Notes: generated from the sequence alone by a model not told the origin. A stretch of DNA of 64,000 nucleotides from Prorocentrum cordatum (GCA_963575745.1 CAUYUJ010003645.1:2501-66500); one strand, 5' to 3'. Positions 1 through 10,097 are shown, counted from the stretch's first letter. A program made the numbers and translations.

Positions 1-430
1 TCCTCTCTGATTCCTTCTCTGCCTCAGGCGTCGTTGACTGCGCTTGAGGCCTCGAAGTTCATACTCTTGATTTGTGATATCTAGCTGAAGGCCTCTCGCC
101 CGCCCTGCTGCAGCGTGCGTCGTGTTCGTAGCTCGGGCGCGCCTCCATGGACCCTGAATATCCTCCTCCACCTTCTCGTCCGCATCTGTGTTCCTCTTCC
201 TCCTCCTCTTCCTCCTCCTGCTCCTCCATCTTCTCCGTCAGCTGTCGAAGCAGCGCGCAGAGATGTTTCAAATCCGCGAGGCTATCGATTCGGAGCTTCA
301 TTGCGGTGTCTTGCCTTGCCTTGCCTTGCCTTGCCTCACCTCCTCCTTTGTGGTTTCACTCTGGCCCTGCTCCTCCCTCTCGTCCTCCTCCTCCTGCTCC
401 TTCTCCTCCTCGCTATTCCTCGCTCCTCCT
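1..430. other. Pyrimidine-rich flank without a supported gene
   Basis: The stretch is mostly C and T on the + strand, with TCC runs (about 190-235 and 375-435) and a short array of the pentamer CTTGC near 308-335. Both strands give open frames, but these are Ser/Pro/Leu on one strand and Glu on the other, as expected from microsatellite. I see no gene. Confidence 0.5.
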
Positions 431-1200
431 CGCTCCTTCATTCTTTTTCCTTATACACAACTCCTCCCTGTCGCACCCTGAGGCCGGTCGAAAGGGTGGG
501 CGTTTCGCATGAGATTTCCACACCGTTTATGACCCTGAGGCTTAAACATTGGCAACAGTTTCGCAAATCGAGGGTGGGTGGCTTGCCTTAGCGCCGCGCA
601 CATTCGCTTTCAAAATGTACAAGAGCTTCCCGGATTGAGGACGGCTGGTTTTCAAACTGTGGTTCGCGCTTTAGCGCCGCGTATATTCGTTTTAACCATG
701 GGGAAGAGTTTCACGGATTGAGGGCGGCTGGTTTTCAAAACGTGGCTCTCGCCTCGGCGCCGCGCACATTCATTTTGAACGTGTGGAAGAGTTTCGTGGA
801 CTGAGGGCGGCTCGTTTTCAAAATGTGGCTCTCGCCCTAGCGCCGCGCACATTCGTCTTAAACATTGGCAAGGGGTTCACGGATTCCAATGGTCAACGTA
901 CCAGAAACGGTGTTTTGGGAAGATTCAAGGTTGTGAGGGTGCAACAGTTATATAGATTCGCGGTCTTGAAGTCCCAGGGACGGTGTTCTGGCACGGTTCA
1001 GGGCCGTCAAGACGCAACAGTCAGGTTTCCCGATAATAGTGTTTTGGCATGCTTCAGGGTCAGAACGATTGTCTCCCAACGAGGCGGTTCCCTCAGTAGA
1101 AATGAACCCCTGTAGGGGCCTATGAAGGGGCACCTCGGACGGAGGGTTTATTCCAACATCGTTGATGAATCTTGGATTTGCACTGGTCCTCCTCCTCGTC
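430..1200 (+). repeat. Dispersed repeat, copy 1, with an internal 83-bp tandem array
   Basis: The motif GCGCCGCGC recurs at 591, 674, 757 and 840, an exact 83-bp period. Each unit contains a GGCTGGTTTTCAAAA-like segment. A second array with a period near 72 bp follows (GCAACAGT at 941 and 1014). The whole segment, including its left end (CTCCTCCCTGTCGCACCC) and its run into TCC microsatellite through a GGATTTGCACTGGT-like sequence, recurs at 46.07-46.87 kb. The two are therefore copies of one repeat about 0.8 kb long with microsatellite at both ends. I see no protein-coding potential. Confidence 0.75.
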
Positions 1201-2280
1201 CTCCTCCTTCTACTCGCTCCTCCTCTCTCCTCCTCCTCCTCCTCCTCCTCCTCCTCCTCCTCCTCCTCCTCCTCCTCCTCGCAGTCACCGCGTCCCTGGG
1301 CGGCGCCGCTCCCGCACCGAGCGGCGCGGACGCCCTCGAGGCCTGTGGGCAGGAGGGCTGGCTGCGGCACCCGGGCCGGAACCTCTACCTCGAGAAGGCC
1401 TTCGCCGCCGCCGCTTTCGTTCCACCTTCTTCTTCCCCTCTGCCTCCTCCTCCTCCTCCTCCTCCTCCTCCTCCTCCTTCTCCTCTTCCTCCATCTCCTC
1501 CTCCTCCTCCTCCCTCTTGCTGTGTCCTCCTCCTCCTCATGATCCTCCTTCTCGTCCTCCTCCGCCTCCGCCTCCAGTTCGTCCTCCGTCTCCATCTCCT
1601 CATCTTCCTTCTCCTCCTCCTCCTCCTCCTCCTCCTCCTCTTCCTCTTCCTCCTCCTCCTTCTCCTCTGTCTCCTCCTCCTCCTCTCTTCCTTCTCCTTC
1701 TCCTTCTTCTCGTCATCCTTCTCCTTCTCAGTTCCTCCTCCTTCTCCTCTTCCTCGTCTTCCTCCTTCTTGTCCTCCCCCGCCTTCCTCCTCCTCCTCTC
1801 ACCTCCTCGTTCTCCACCTCCTCCTCCTCCTCCTCTTCTCTTCCTCCTCGTCCTCCTCGTCCCCATCCTTCCTATCCTCCGCCGCCGCCTCCTCCTCCTC
1901 TTCTCCTCCTCCTCCTCCTCCTCCTCTTCCTCCTCCTCGTCCTCCTCGTCCTCCTCCTCCTCCTCCTCCCCCTCCTCCTCCTCCTACACGGTGGAGCTCC
2001 CCGTTGGAGAGGCGCCCCGCTCCCTCCCGCAGTGGGAGGGCGACGCCCTCCGGGGGGAGGATCTCGGACGGAAGGTCGCGAGAGCGAGGGGCACCCGTCT
2101 CGGCGTGCCCGCCCGTACACCGTCGGACGGAGGCATAAGATCGAAACTGGTTCGGGAAGTGTCCTCCTCCTCGTCTCCTCCTCCTTCTCTCCTCCTCGTC
2201 CTCCACCACCTCCTCCTCCTCCTCCTCCTCCTCCTCCTCCTCCTCCTCCTCCTCCTCCTCCTCCTCCTCCAGTGTGGTGC
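1195..2280 (+). repeat. TCC-rich compound microsatellite
   Basis: Long (TCC)n runs are interrupted by TTC, GTC and CTC triplets and by two GC-rich islands at about 1281-1430 and 1985-2155. The second island and the segment at 2270-2370 are diverged copies of each other, sharing a GCTCCCCGTTGGAG start and a GGAGGATCTCGGACGG end. Open frames of up to 455 codons here are poly-Ser, poly-Pro or poly-Leu and are not genes. Confidence 0.9.
1281..1399 (+). CDS. Candidate isolated exon between two TCC tracts
   Basis: A long pyrimidine tract ends in CTCGCAG at 1280, a good 3' splice site. What follows is an ordinary-looking peptide of about 40 residues with mixed composition (it includes EACGQEGWLRHPGRNLYLEK), unlike the homopolymeric frames around it. 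It could end at a GC donor (GAGAAG|GC) at about 1400. No neighbouring exon was identified and the family is unknown. It could also be a chance open stretch in GC-rich sequence. Confidence 0.3.
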
Positions 2281-3190
2281 TCCCCGTTGGAGGGGTGCCC
2301 CTCTCCCTCTTCTCAGTGGGAGGGGGCGACGCCTTCCGGAGGGAGGATCTCGGACGGCAGGTATACACCGCCGCGACAATAGTTTGGCCCATGTATCTTG
2401 TCACGGCGAAAGAAGGCGAGAGCGTCGCAAGACTTGCGATGCCCCTCCCCTTCCCCGTAGACTCCTACACCAAGACAACAAAGCGCCGCGGTGGCGCAGT
2501 CGCGGCGGAAACGAAACAATTTCCACTGGTACTAATTAGTAGTAACGGTTTTTTCCAGGGATTAATTATTCCACCTATTTTTTGACGCATGGAAAATTGC
2601 TTACGCGCCCGCGCGCGGGAACTCCATTGGGAAAGGCGAATGGGTCTAAACTTTCGTCCCGACGGAGTGCACAGCTGTGACAAACGTTTCTTCATTTTGC
2701 CAAGATGATGGTATATCCAATGGTGATGGCGATGAACATGATGATCATGGCGACACTTCTGACGATGGCGGTCATGGCGATGTTTTCGATGGCCCATTAT
2801 CACGCGACCGCTGCCATTGGGGCCGTTGGAGGAGCCCCCTGTGGGGCCGCTGCAGACAATTAGTTATCGTTTGCTGATTACCTGGACTTGCATTTGCTGT
2901 GGACATGCGCCGCGAGGGAAAAGGTCCAAAGTGCACACAGCCGGGACGCAAGTTTCTTCAATTGTTCATGATGATGATATTTTCTATCTTTGCTAAAGAC
3001 TCCTAACATGACTTGATGGTTGCGTCATTCGGCGGAATGGCTTCCGCTCCGCTTGATGCTTATAATTCTGTTACCCCCAAACCGGGTTGGAGACTACTCC
3101 TCTCCAAGCCCCCGGATGCGCACACACGCGGAGTAGTTGGAGCATTTCTCTTCCGAACTACTCCGCGCTGATGCGCTATTGGCGAAGGCA
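2281..3190. other. Mostly unique sequence without a clear gene
   Basis: After a TCC-linked island (to about 2370) the sequence becomes complex and less GC-rich. An open frame from the ATG at 2705 (ends about 2869) reads as a Met/Ala-rich hydrophobic peptide, partly because the DNA is a degenerate GATG repeat. I do not call it a gene. Confidence 0.4.
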
Positions 3191-3390
3191 GATGCAAGAA
3201 ACTTTCGTCACCGCGAGGGCGAGGGGGCACCCGTGTGCCCGCCCGTATGCCGACGGACCGAGGTATAAGATCGAGGTCGGTTACGCAAGGTTCTTCCTCC
3301 CCCTCCCCCCCTCCTCCTCGTCATCCTCCTTGTCCTGCTGCTGCTGCTCCTCATCTTCCTCCTCCTCCTTCTTCTCCTTTCCCTCCTCCT

Positions 3391-3423
<33 letters not shown>

Positions 3424-4045
3424 TATCCTCCTCCTCTTTCTCCTCCTCCTCCTCCTTCTCCTCCCTTTCTTCCTTCTCCTCCTCCTCCTCCTCTTCCTCC
3501 TCCTCCTGCTCCTCTTCCTCCTCCTCCTCCTCCTCCTCACCGCCCGTATGCCGTCGGACCGAGGTATAAAATCGAGGTCGGTTCTGGAAGGGTCCTCCTC
3601 CCCCTCCTCCCCTCCTCCTCCTCCTCCTCCTCATCCTCCTGGTCCTGCTGCTGCTGCTGCTGCTCCTCGTCCTCCTCCTCTTCCTCCTGCTCCTGCTCCT
3701 GCTCCTCCTCTCCTCCTCCTCCTCTTTCTTCTCCTTTCCCTCCTCCTCCTCCTCTTCCTCACCGCCCGTAAACCGTCGGACCGAGGTATAAGATCGAGGT
3801 CGGTTCGGGAAGGGTCCTCCTCTTCCCCCCTCCTCCTCCTCCTGCTCCTGCTTCTGCGCCCTATCCTGCCCCTTCGGCGACGGCGGCGACGACGGCGGCG
3901 GCGACGTCGCCGTCTTCCTCCGATGGGCGCGGCTGTCCCAGCCTGAGCCCCGTCCCGAGGCCCACCACTTTGCCACCCCAGCTAGGAACGCACGTACAGT
4001 CGGCCCGAGGCATAAGATCGAGGCCGGCACGGGGAGGGTACCCAC
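3190..4045 (+). repeat. Tandem 'core plus TCC tract' array
   Basis: A core of about 55 bp (GCCCGTATGCCG, then GGACCGAGGTATAAGATCGAGG, then GGGAAGGGTCCTCC-like sequence) occurs at about 3238, 3541, 3765 and, more diverged, 3990. Another copy lies upstream at about 2103. All but the last copy run directly into TCC/TGC-rich microsatellite of variable length. The unit of duplication therefore appears to be core plus microsatellite. The minus-strand open frame across it is poly-Glu/Arg and is not a gene. Confidence 0.75.
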
Positions 4046-4347
4046 GTGTTCTTCGTATTTGTTGGACGTTCTTGTGCATCCTGGGGAGGGTGTCCTTGGG
4101 TGTACTGTTTGGTTTCGCCTGCGGAGGGTATCGTGTTCTTGAGGGATGCTCTTTTGGCCCAGGTCCGACTGTACCTCCTTCCCACTGACGGCTGTTTGGG
4201 GCAAGGAGTGCCAGGTTGGGTCCAGCAGCAAAGAAGCATCTGCCTTCTCCTCCTCCTCCTCCTCATCCTCCTTTCGCGGTGCCGCTTCAACGGTATATCG
4301 AGAAGAGCCAGCGCAAGGGCAAAGGATAGACAGACAACGCGGGAAGC

Positions 4348-4575
4348 ATGCTTGAGGTGGCGACGCCGATTGAACCTCGTCAGACAGAAGCAACAACAGG
4401 AAGAGCTGATGATACTGAGGCTTCAGATGTTCAGAGGCAAACGAGGACTTCCCTCTCATCCCTCCATTCCCGTTCTGCGCCCCCCACCGTCCCTGCAACT
4501 TCTGCGCGCTATCTGATCTTTGGCGCCCCCATGGAGACTCGTTCGCAGTCAATTCTTGGTTGTTGCGGAGGCTGA
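4348..4575 (+). CDS. Short ORF, hypothetical
   Basis: A 75-residue open frame starts at an ATG and has a mixed, Thr/Ser-rich composition (MLEVATPIEPRQTEATTGRA at the start, ending ILGCCGG before TGA). Other frames over the same DNA are also open, and no neighbouring exon or regulatory signal was identified. It may be a true small gene, a terminal exon or a chance ORF. I do not recognise it. Confidence 0.2.
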   Translation: MLEVATPIEPRQTEATTGRADDTEASDVQRQTRTSLSSLHSRSAPPTVPATSARYLIFGAPMETRSQSILGCCGG

Positions 4576-4670
4576 GCAGGAGATCCCTTCCTCCTGACGC
4601 AACGAGGTGTTCCCTCACCGGCGCAAGCTCTCAATGTGAGCATGGCTTCTTGGTGGAAGGGGGTGTCGGG

Positions 4671-5027
4671 CTAGTGGCTGCTGTCATGTTGCACTTCTTG
4701 TCCGCACTTGAGCGCGCCAGTATTTCCTTTTGAGCCCGCAAAGTGGGAGTCACGGCGGCTTCCCGCAGTGAATCCAGCACGCAGCTGCCGCGACCAAGTA
4801 AAGCATGTCGCCTTCAGCGGCGTTTCACAGTTCGGGTTACGGCAAGTTCGGTCACCATCAATGACACGAGCTCCGAAAGGGTGAGTCTCACGCCTTGCGC
4901 ATTGGGCATGGGGTTTGCCGTGAGCGCAAAGGGTATAGCATTCTTGACGATACGTGTTTCCCCACCAGCCCGTCCAGAAATGTTCAGACGATTCGCCTTG
5001 ACCAGGACAAGGTAGAAGTTTTTTTTT
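4671..5027 (-). CDS. Coding-like minus-strand segment, hypothetical
   Basis: Two minus-strand frames overlap here. One is Cys-rich and ends at TAG near 4671. The other has ordinary composition (for example VKNAIPFALTANPMPNAQG) over about 60 codons before a TGA. This may be a decayed gene or transposon piece. The frame upstream on the minus strand runs into a GAG microsatellite at 5038-5200, so the real extent is unknown. Confidence 0.2.
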   Translation of the reverse strand, partial: KKKLLPCPGQGESSEHFWTGWWGNTYRQECYTLCAHGKPHAQCARRETHPFGARVIDGDRTCRNPNCETPLKATCFTWSRQLRAGFTAGSRRDSHFAGSKGNTGALKCGQEVQHDSSH

Positions 5028-5037
5028 TTGGCTCAGC

Positions 5038-5815
5038 ATGATCAAATCCAGGACGAGAACGAGGAGGAGGAGGACGAGGACGATAAGGAGGACGAGGAGG
5101 AGAACGAGGAGGAAGAGGAGGGCGAGAAGGAAGAGGACGAATACGAGGAGGAGGAGGAGGAGGAGGAGGAGGACGAAGACTCTCGCAGCTGCATTTGGGT
5201 CTTCTGGAGGCCCTCTTAGGGCTCTCTCGCTGCCCGCTTCGGGCCCTCTTAGGGTTATTTTGAAGGGTCTTTGGGTTCTGTTGGGGCTCTGTTGGGGGTC
5301 GTGGGGCTCTCTTGCAGGCCTCTTGGAGGCCTCTTTGGAGCCTTGGAGGGCCTCTTGGGGCCATCTTGGGGGGCGCCGGTCGGAAGAGGGAGGGTCCCCG
5401 AGTTGCCTTCCTCCCCTGGGGCCACTCAAATCGCATCTTCGGGCTCTCTCGAGGCGCTCTTGGGCGGCCTTGGGGCCGTCTTGGGGACCTCGTGGGTGCC
5501 TCCTGGGGCTCTCGTGGACCATCTTGGGTCCATCTTGAGGCTTCATAGCCGCAGCGGAAGCGAAAAGGCGATAAGGCAGCCATCCTTGAGATTCCTCAGG
5601 CTTCAGAAGAATGTTGGCCTCTTGAGGGTGTCCTGGGGGGGCGCTCCGAGAGCACTTGAAGCCGTCTTGTGGTCCTCTTGGGGGCTCTTGGAGGCATGTC
5701 AGAAGCCATCTTGAAACATCTTCGGCTATCCTGAACCATCTTGGGGGCCATCTTGGAATATCGGGGGCCCTCTTGGAGCCATCTTTGGCCAAGAAGGACC
5801 CTCTTGCACATCGCG
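5038..5815 (+). repeat. GAG/GAC microsatellite followed by a CTTGGGG minisatellite
   Basis: Positions 5050-5180 are imperfect GAG/GAC/GAA triplets. From about 5205 a degenerate array of 10-25-bp units built on GGCC(A/G)TCTTGGGG and CTCTTGGAGG continues to about 5815. Related arrays occur at 21.62-21.72 kb and 38.93-39.48 kb. Frames are open on both strands only because the units lack stops. Confidence 0.8.
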
Positions 5816-5901
5816 AGGGGGGGCCAGAAAACCTCAGGAAATGGAGGGGAGTGTACCCCTCCCCGAAAGGAATTGGGGCTTGGGAAGAGGAAGAAAGCAT
5901 A

Positions 5902-6219
5902 TTATGTTAGACCACCTACGTCCAGAGGGCTGGAAGGACTAAGCTTGCGTGCGAACCCCGCCTTAGGAATGACCGTGTCCTCCCTGGTCACCAAGCATCC
6001 CTTCCCACACGCTTGATCATCAGTGTCCTCTCCGGTGTTCGGCCATCTGAATTGAACATGTCGCACAGGTTTTCGGGCTGACTCGCATCCAGCACAGCTT
6101 GCCACCATGTGTTCGCGCACCATCACGTTACAGCCAGCATCACGAGCACACAAGAAAGCACTTTGCCACGTAGCCAACCCATCCGACACACGCATCGTAA
6201 CATCACGGGGTTCGCGCAC
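5902..6219 (-). CDS. Open minus-strand segment, hypothetical
   Basis: A frame of about 105 codons has ordinary composition and several Cys and His residues (for example CARDAGCNVMVREHMVASC). It is not microsatellite-derived. I do not recognise a family, and no splice sites were fixed. It could be an exon of the same minus-strand unit as 4671-5027, separated by the CTTGGGG array, or a relic. Confidence 0.25.
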   Translation of the reverse strand: MREPRDVTMRVSDGLATWQSAFLCARDAGCNVMVREHMVASCAGCESARKPVRHVQFRWPNTGEDTDDQACGKGCLVTREDTVIPKAGFARKLSPSSPLDVGGLT

Positions 6220-6295
6220 ACACTATCATTTCAGCGCTGCGAAGTTGCGGTGGTTGCACGCCCGGTGGCATCGATGGGAGTGAGAGGAGAGAGGG

Positions 6296-6705
6296 AGCGA
6301 TGAGGGAGAGGAGGCGGAGGAGGAGGAGGAGGAGGAGGAGGAAGAGGGAAGAAGAAGGAGGAGGAGGAGGAGGAGGGAAGAAGGAGGAGGAGGAGGAGGA
6401 GGAGGTGGGGGAAGAAGGAGGAGGAGGAGGAGGAGGAGGAGGAGGAGGGAAGGAGGAGGAGGAGGACGAGGAGGAGGAGGTGTGGAGAGAGGAGGGAAGG
6501 ATGGTGCAAGAAGTGCTGCAGTAAAGCCGAGTGCCCAGCACGCGACGAGGGATGGGAAAGCGGGCGAGGCGCGGAGGGTGGAGGAGCCGGGGCTGGCCGA
6601 AGGAGCAGGAGCGAAGGAAGGCGCAGCAGGTGCTTTATTGAGCACTCCTCCTCCTCCTCCTCCTCCTCCTCCTCCTCCTCCTCCTCCTCCTCCTCCTCCT
6701 CCTCC
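6296..6705 (+). repeat. GGA microsatellite and nearby TCC microsatellite
   Basis: (GGA)n with GAA interruptions spans about 6308-6482 and a purer (TCC)n spans about 6646-6705, separated by some 160 bp of GC-rich sequence. The purine-rich strand changes from + to - between the two tracts. Confidence 0.9.
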
Positions 6706-6779
6706 CCAGCAGGCGCCATCCTCGGAATGTCTGCACCGCCAGGTCCAGGGGCACCCCAGGGTACATCCAGATGGCAGCC

Positions 6780-7155
6780 CTGAGGGCTGTCTTGGGCCGT
6801 CTTGCGAGCGGCGCCTGCTCCACCGCTTTAAACGCTTTGTTCACGTATGGTTTCGAAGCGGTTGACCCACCGGCCCTCGACCAAGAAGCTTGACTCGCCC
6901 CTCGCTCTCGCATTATGAAATACATCGTCGCTGGCATGGGCTGCTCGACAGCTCACGGTGACAAAACATGGAGCGCTGACGCTCAGGCCACCGGACGCCT
7001 GTGCTGGTTCGACGACGCCGCGAACGAGTACAAGGAGGCCAGCTCATCCCTACACCTCAGTTTTCGGCATCCCTCCCCCCTCCCTACGTGCATCCTCATC
7101 CTCCTCTCCTCCTCCCTCCCTCCCTCCCTCCCTCTTCGTCCACATCCCTCCTCGC
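6780..7155 (+). other. Coding-like leader upstream of the reverse transcriptase
   Basis: A + strand frame from about 6740 (GTPGYIQMAALRAVLG...) runs to a TGA near 6895 and is open again from the ATG at 6915 (MKYIVAGMGCSTAHG...). It then enters a TCC-rich tract (7070-7160) that ends in CCCCCCAG immediately before the reverse-transcriptase frame. It is probably the 5' part of the same LINE-like element, interrupted by stops and microsatellite growth. The minus strand is also open here, so the assignment is tentative. Confidence 0.35.
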
Positions 7156-8200
7156 CCCCCAGCTGCTCGCGGCCGTCGAGGAAGAAGCCGCTCTTCCCAT
7201 GCAGCAGCTTTTCAGTATCGTTGCACTCCTTGATAAACCAGGTGGGGGGCGGCGCCCCATTGCTCTCATGGGCTTTTGCTATGTTGTTTTGTTGCGGATC
7301 CGAAGGCCTGATGTGCAAGCCTAGGACCGTACATTTCACGGCCCATGGGACAAAACAGTTGGAGGGTCAGCCGAAGCCGCCAGCTGGTTGGACGAAATGG
7401 AGTCAGAGTTAGCTTTGCATCAGGGTTTCCAGGTCGCCGGCCTGTTGTTGGATCTTCGTAAGTTTTACGATTCAGTGAACTTGGCCGATCTTGTGGACGC
7501 GGCAACTGAGCTGAACCACCCGCTCAGGCTTCTGGCTCTCGCCCTTGATTCTTATTTGGGGGTGAGGATCTTGACGCTGTCAGGTTGCATAAACAAGGGG
7601 GTCCTGCCGAGCGGCGGCATCCTTCCAGGCTGTGGCCAGGCCGTTTCCTTGGCCAGGGCTTTCTTGCATGCTCCTCTCGATGCTGCCTCCAAATCGGTGT
7701 CTGGACAGTCATTGCGGGAATGGGTTGATGACATATCCTGTCGCTGGTACGGCACGCATGCTTCTCTTGCTGCCACCTTCCCTGTTTTGCTTGGGACACT
7801 TCTGACTGGTCTGCGCCGGCGGAAGGCCCAACTCTCCCTCGATAAATGCGGAGTGTTGGCCTCGTCCGTGAGCCTTCGTCGCGAGCTCGTCTCGTTGGTG
7901 CGAGAGGAAGGATTCGGTGAAATCAAGGGTCTTGCGAATGCCCGTGACCTGGGCCATGACACCAGCTTCGGCGCTAGACGGACGGTTGTTGTCTGGCGCG
8001 CTCGCATGAACGCTGGTAGCGTCCGAGGTACACGGCTTAGCGCCGTACATGATCAAGCGATTGCGGGTTATGGCTCATGCGTCCAGCCGTTCGCCCCAGA
8101 AAGGTATTTGTTGCACCACGGCCCTCCGTCTCACTTACGGCCCTGGGTGCGACCCTGCCCAGGTTCATGTGCGGAGGGTCGTCAGCACATGGTACAGTAG
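7156..8200 (+). pseudogene. Reverse transcriptase fragment
   Basis: The frame reads LLDKPGGGRRPIAL, then after the TAG at 7322-7324 continues as GLLLDLRKFYDS (motif A; Asp codon at 7451), GILPGCGQAVSLA (motif B) and WVDDIS (motif C; the two Asp codons at 7727-7732). The stop lies where the family usually has Trp, so a TGG to TAG change is the likely lesion. The upstream part starts right after a CCCCCCAG that could be a splice acceptor or the edge of the TCC expansion. Past about 8010 the frame is less convincing and ends at TAG 8198-8200. Confidence 0.85.
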
Positions 8201-8224
8201 AACGGCTGGGGGGGTCTTCTTTTT

Positions 8225-8710
8225 GACCGCATCCGTACATCTTGGGATAAGTTTCTTGAGCTCGTCCGACGTGGATGGGGGTTCGTTCGAGGACCGATGG
8301 GAGCTTTCCAAGCCACGCTGATAACTCTCGGCTGGGAGTGCCCTTCGTCGTCTGAGGTGCATGAGCCCACCGGGGAAGTCTGGCGGATGGTGGGCTCGGG
8401 CGAGGGCCCCGTGACCGCGCTCCTCGAGGCTTTCGCTGCCTGTCTTGACGCTAATCATTGGCGCGCTGCCTCGGCCTTTCATGACGGAGGCGGCGCTGAG
8501 AATGGCGTCGAATGGACGCACGTGGCGAGAATCATTCGGCGCGTAGCGAAAGACGGTGATTTGGAGCTGTCCAGCATGATTCGGTTAGTCGCATGCGGCG
8601 GTTATTGGCCAGAGGAGCGCAAGCACTCTGCTAAGATTGCTCCTGATCCTTTGTGCCAGCAGTGCCTTTCATCTGTTGACTCGTCTTGTCATGCCTTTTG
8701 GAGTTGCTGA
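8225..8710 (+). pseudogene. Linker and zinc-knuckle region of the LINE
   Basis: The reading frame is the same as that of the reverse transcriptase and resumes after the stop at 8200. It runs through a helical-looking region to CQQC...CHAFWSC before TGA. Such Cys/His clusters between reverse transcriptase and RNase H are common in these elements. A different frame just upstream (about 8120-8195, GPGCDPAQVHVRRVVSTWY) also looks coding, which indicates a pair of small indels. Confidence 0.6.
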
Positions 8711-8796
8711 TGCCACGCCACTTCTTCTTGTGAGCACATTTCCAAGAGCAATGAGCTTTGCCAGCAGGCCCTTGACGGCATTGGTCAACACCCTAT

Positions 8797-9471
8797 TTGT
8801 TTGGCGTCGTGGTCTCATTCCCATGGATTGGTTACGTCTTCCCGGAGTTCCCGGAGGATCGGACGTTGGAGTTTTTCCGATGCTGTGGTGGCCCTCTTCC
8901 AGGAGGAATTTTCGGCGCCGATGGCGCTGGAGGGCCCCATGCCACCGACCCCATCCTGCGCCGGGTGACGTTTGGCTTCGCGCGCTTGTGCAGTGTTGCT
9001 GATCTTGATTGGGATTGTGGGGCGCACGGATTGCTGGACAGTCAACGTCAGACAGTTCCGCGCGCTGAGTTGGTTGCCATTGTGGAGGTGGTGCGTCGCG
9101 TGGCACGAGACCAGGACTTGGCGGTGGTCACCGACCACATCAATCACCTGAAAGAATTTCGGAAGGGACGTCATCACACCCTTCGGTTGCAGAATGCTGA
9201 TATGTGGTGGGAGCTCTGGCAGCTGCTCGAATTGCGATCTGGCATGGTTGATTTAGTTTACACGCCTAGCCATTGTGCCGATGATGAGGCGAAGCTTACT
9301 CGTCTGGCAGCTTCTTTGGTACCGCATCATATTTTCATCAATGCGATCGCGGATGCTCTGGCCACGGCGCGGGCGGCGAGCGCCCAGATCCCGGCCGATG
9401 TTGTTCGTGAAGTTGTTGATTTTGAAAATCTGGATTGCCGCATCGTGCGACACAATGCTTCCATCATATAG
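8797..9471 (+). pseudogene. RNase H domain of the LINE
   Basis: The translated frame contains GADGAG (Asp codon at 8920), AELVAIVEVV (Glu at 9067), VVTDHINHLKEF (Asp at 9133), and YTPSHC followed by NAIADALA (His at 9271, Asp at 9352). This order of D, E, D and a final H/N-x-x-A-D is that of RNase HI. The domain itself is uninterrupted, but its frame is out of register with the zinc-knuckle segment upstream. The first 30 codons of the open frame belong to the degraded linker rather than to the domain. Confidence 0.8.
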
Positions 9472-9589
9472 GAACGAGCCAGGGCCCCCCAAGAATCCAG
9501 AGCGCATAGTGCATCGTGCCCGGCTTCCGCGAGTGGTCCGCCGGCGGCAGGTTGTGATTGCATTCTTGAGGCTTCCAGCCATGATTTCG

Positions 9590-10096
9590 AGCCCATAGCC
9601 AAGGACATATAGAGGTGCACAGCGTGCAACCAACTGTTGCAACCCGCCGCTCGCATGTTTTTCCGAACGGTTCGTTCGAAGTGTGTGGCTCTTGTGCACA
9701 CTGCGCCTCCCACGCCTGAGCGTCCACGGCGGACTAGAGGGTGGCGAGCGGGGGGCTCGCAGGTCGGCAAAGCACCAATCGATGATGACCTTTGGTGTAG
9801 GCTTGGAATGACCGACCCCCTCTCGACGTTTGCCTGCCCCTGCCTACGTCCACGGGCACAGGGTGCATGACAGCCACGCTGCCTGGAGTAAAGGCCGCTT
9901 CACTTTCTGTGGCTTGTGCGGATGCTTGGCGGAATCTAAGCCTCGCGATTTGCGCATGGAGTGCCGAGTCGCCTCGAATGGGCCGGCGGCCCTCACGGCA
10001 TATAACTGTGAGGCGTTGGGGAGGCTCAGGCAAGGCAAACCCCCTAAGAAAAAGTGTCTTGATTGGGGGAGCGCCGTCGATACGCTCATCGACTGA
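9590..10096 (+). pseudogene. C-terminal zinc-motif region of the LINE
   Basis: Two Cys-rich pieces lie in different frames. One is CTACNQLL...SKC (about 9617-9685). The other is HAAWSKGRFTFCGLCG...MECR, then a basic tail ending at TGA 10094-10096. This type of terminal Cys motif followed by a Leu/Arg-rich tail is what I expect at the 3' end of dinoflagellate LINE ORFs. At least one frameshift (between 9870 and about 9830) separates the pieces. Confidence 0.6.
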
Positions 10097-10097
10097 T

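Larger units (their letters stand above)
7156..10096 (+). mobile_element. Decayed LINE-like retrotransposon (RT, zinc knuckle, RNase H, C-terminal zinc motifs)
   Basis: Protein signatures lie in the order expected for dinoflagellate LINE-like elements: a reverse-transcriptase domain (7156-8010), a region with a Cys-Cys-His-Cys cluster (about 8650-8710), an RNase H domain (about 8900-9390) and two Cys-rich zinc motifs (about 9610-9690 and 9900-9970). The chain is broken by an in-frame TAG at 7322, frame changes near 8100-8220 and 8700-8800, and stops after 9471. No endonuclease domain is visible upstream, so the copy is 5'-truncated or degraded. A separate endonuclease fragment lies at 47 kb. 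I saw no poly(A) tail or target duplication. It is inactive as written. Confidence 0.85.

Noticed and set aside
430-1200. CRISPR-like array
   Set aside because: The 83-bp units are repeated over their whole length, without short conserved repeats alternating with unique spacers, and the setting is eukaryotic.
1122-2539. Open frames of 338 and 455 codons
   Set aside because: They consist of Ser, Pro and Leu runs produced by TCC microsatellite in all three frames; apart from the small island at 1281-1399 there is no coding signature.
2677-2877. 66-codon Asp/Gly-rich frame
   Set aside because: It follows a degenerate GATG repeat; another frame over the same bases is Met-rich, as expected from repeat DNA.
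3281-4618. 445-codon minus-strand frame
   Set aside because: Much of it is poly-Glu/Lys from the reverse strand of TCC tracts, and the rest has no recognisable domain.
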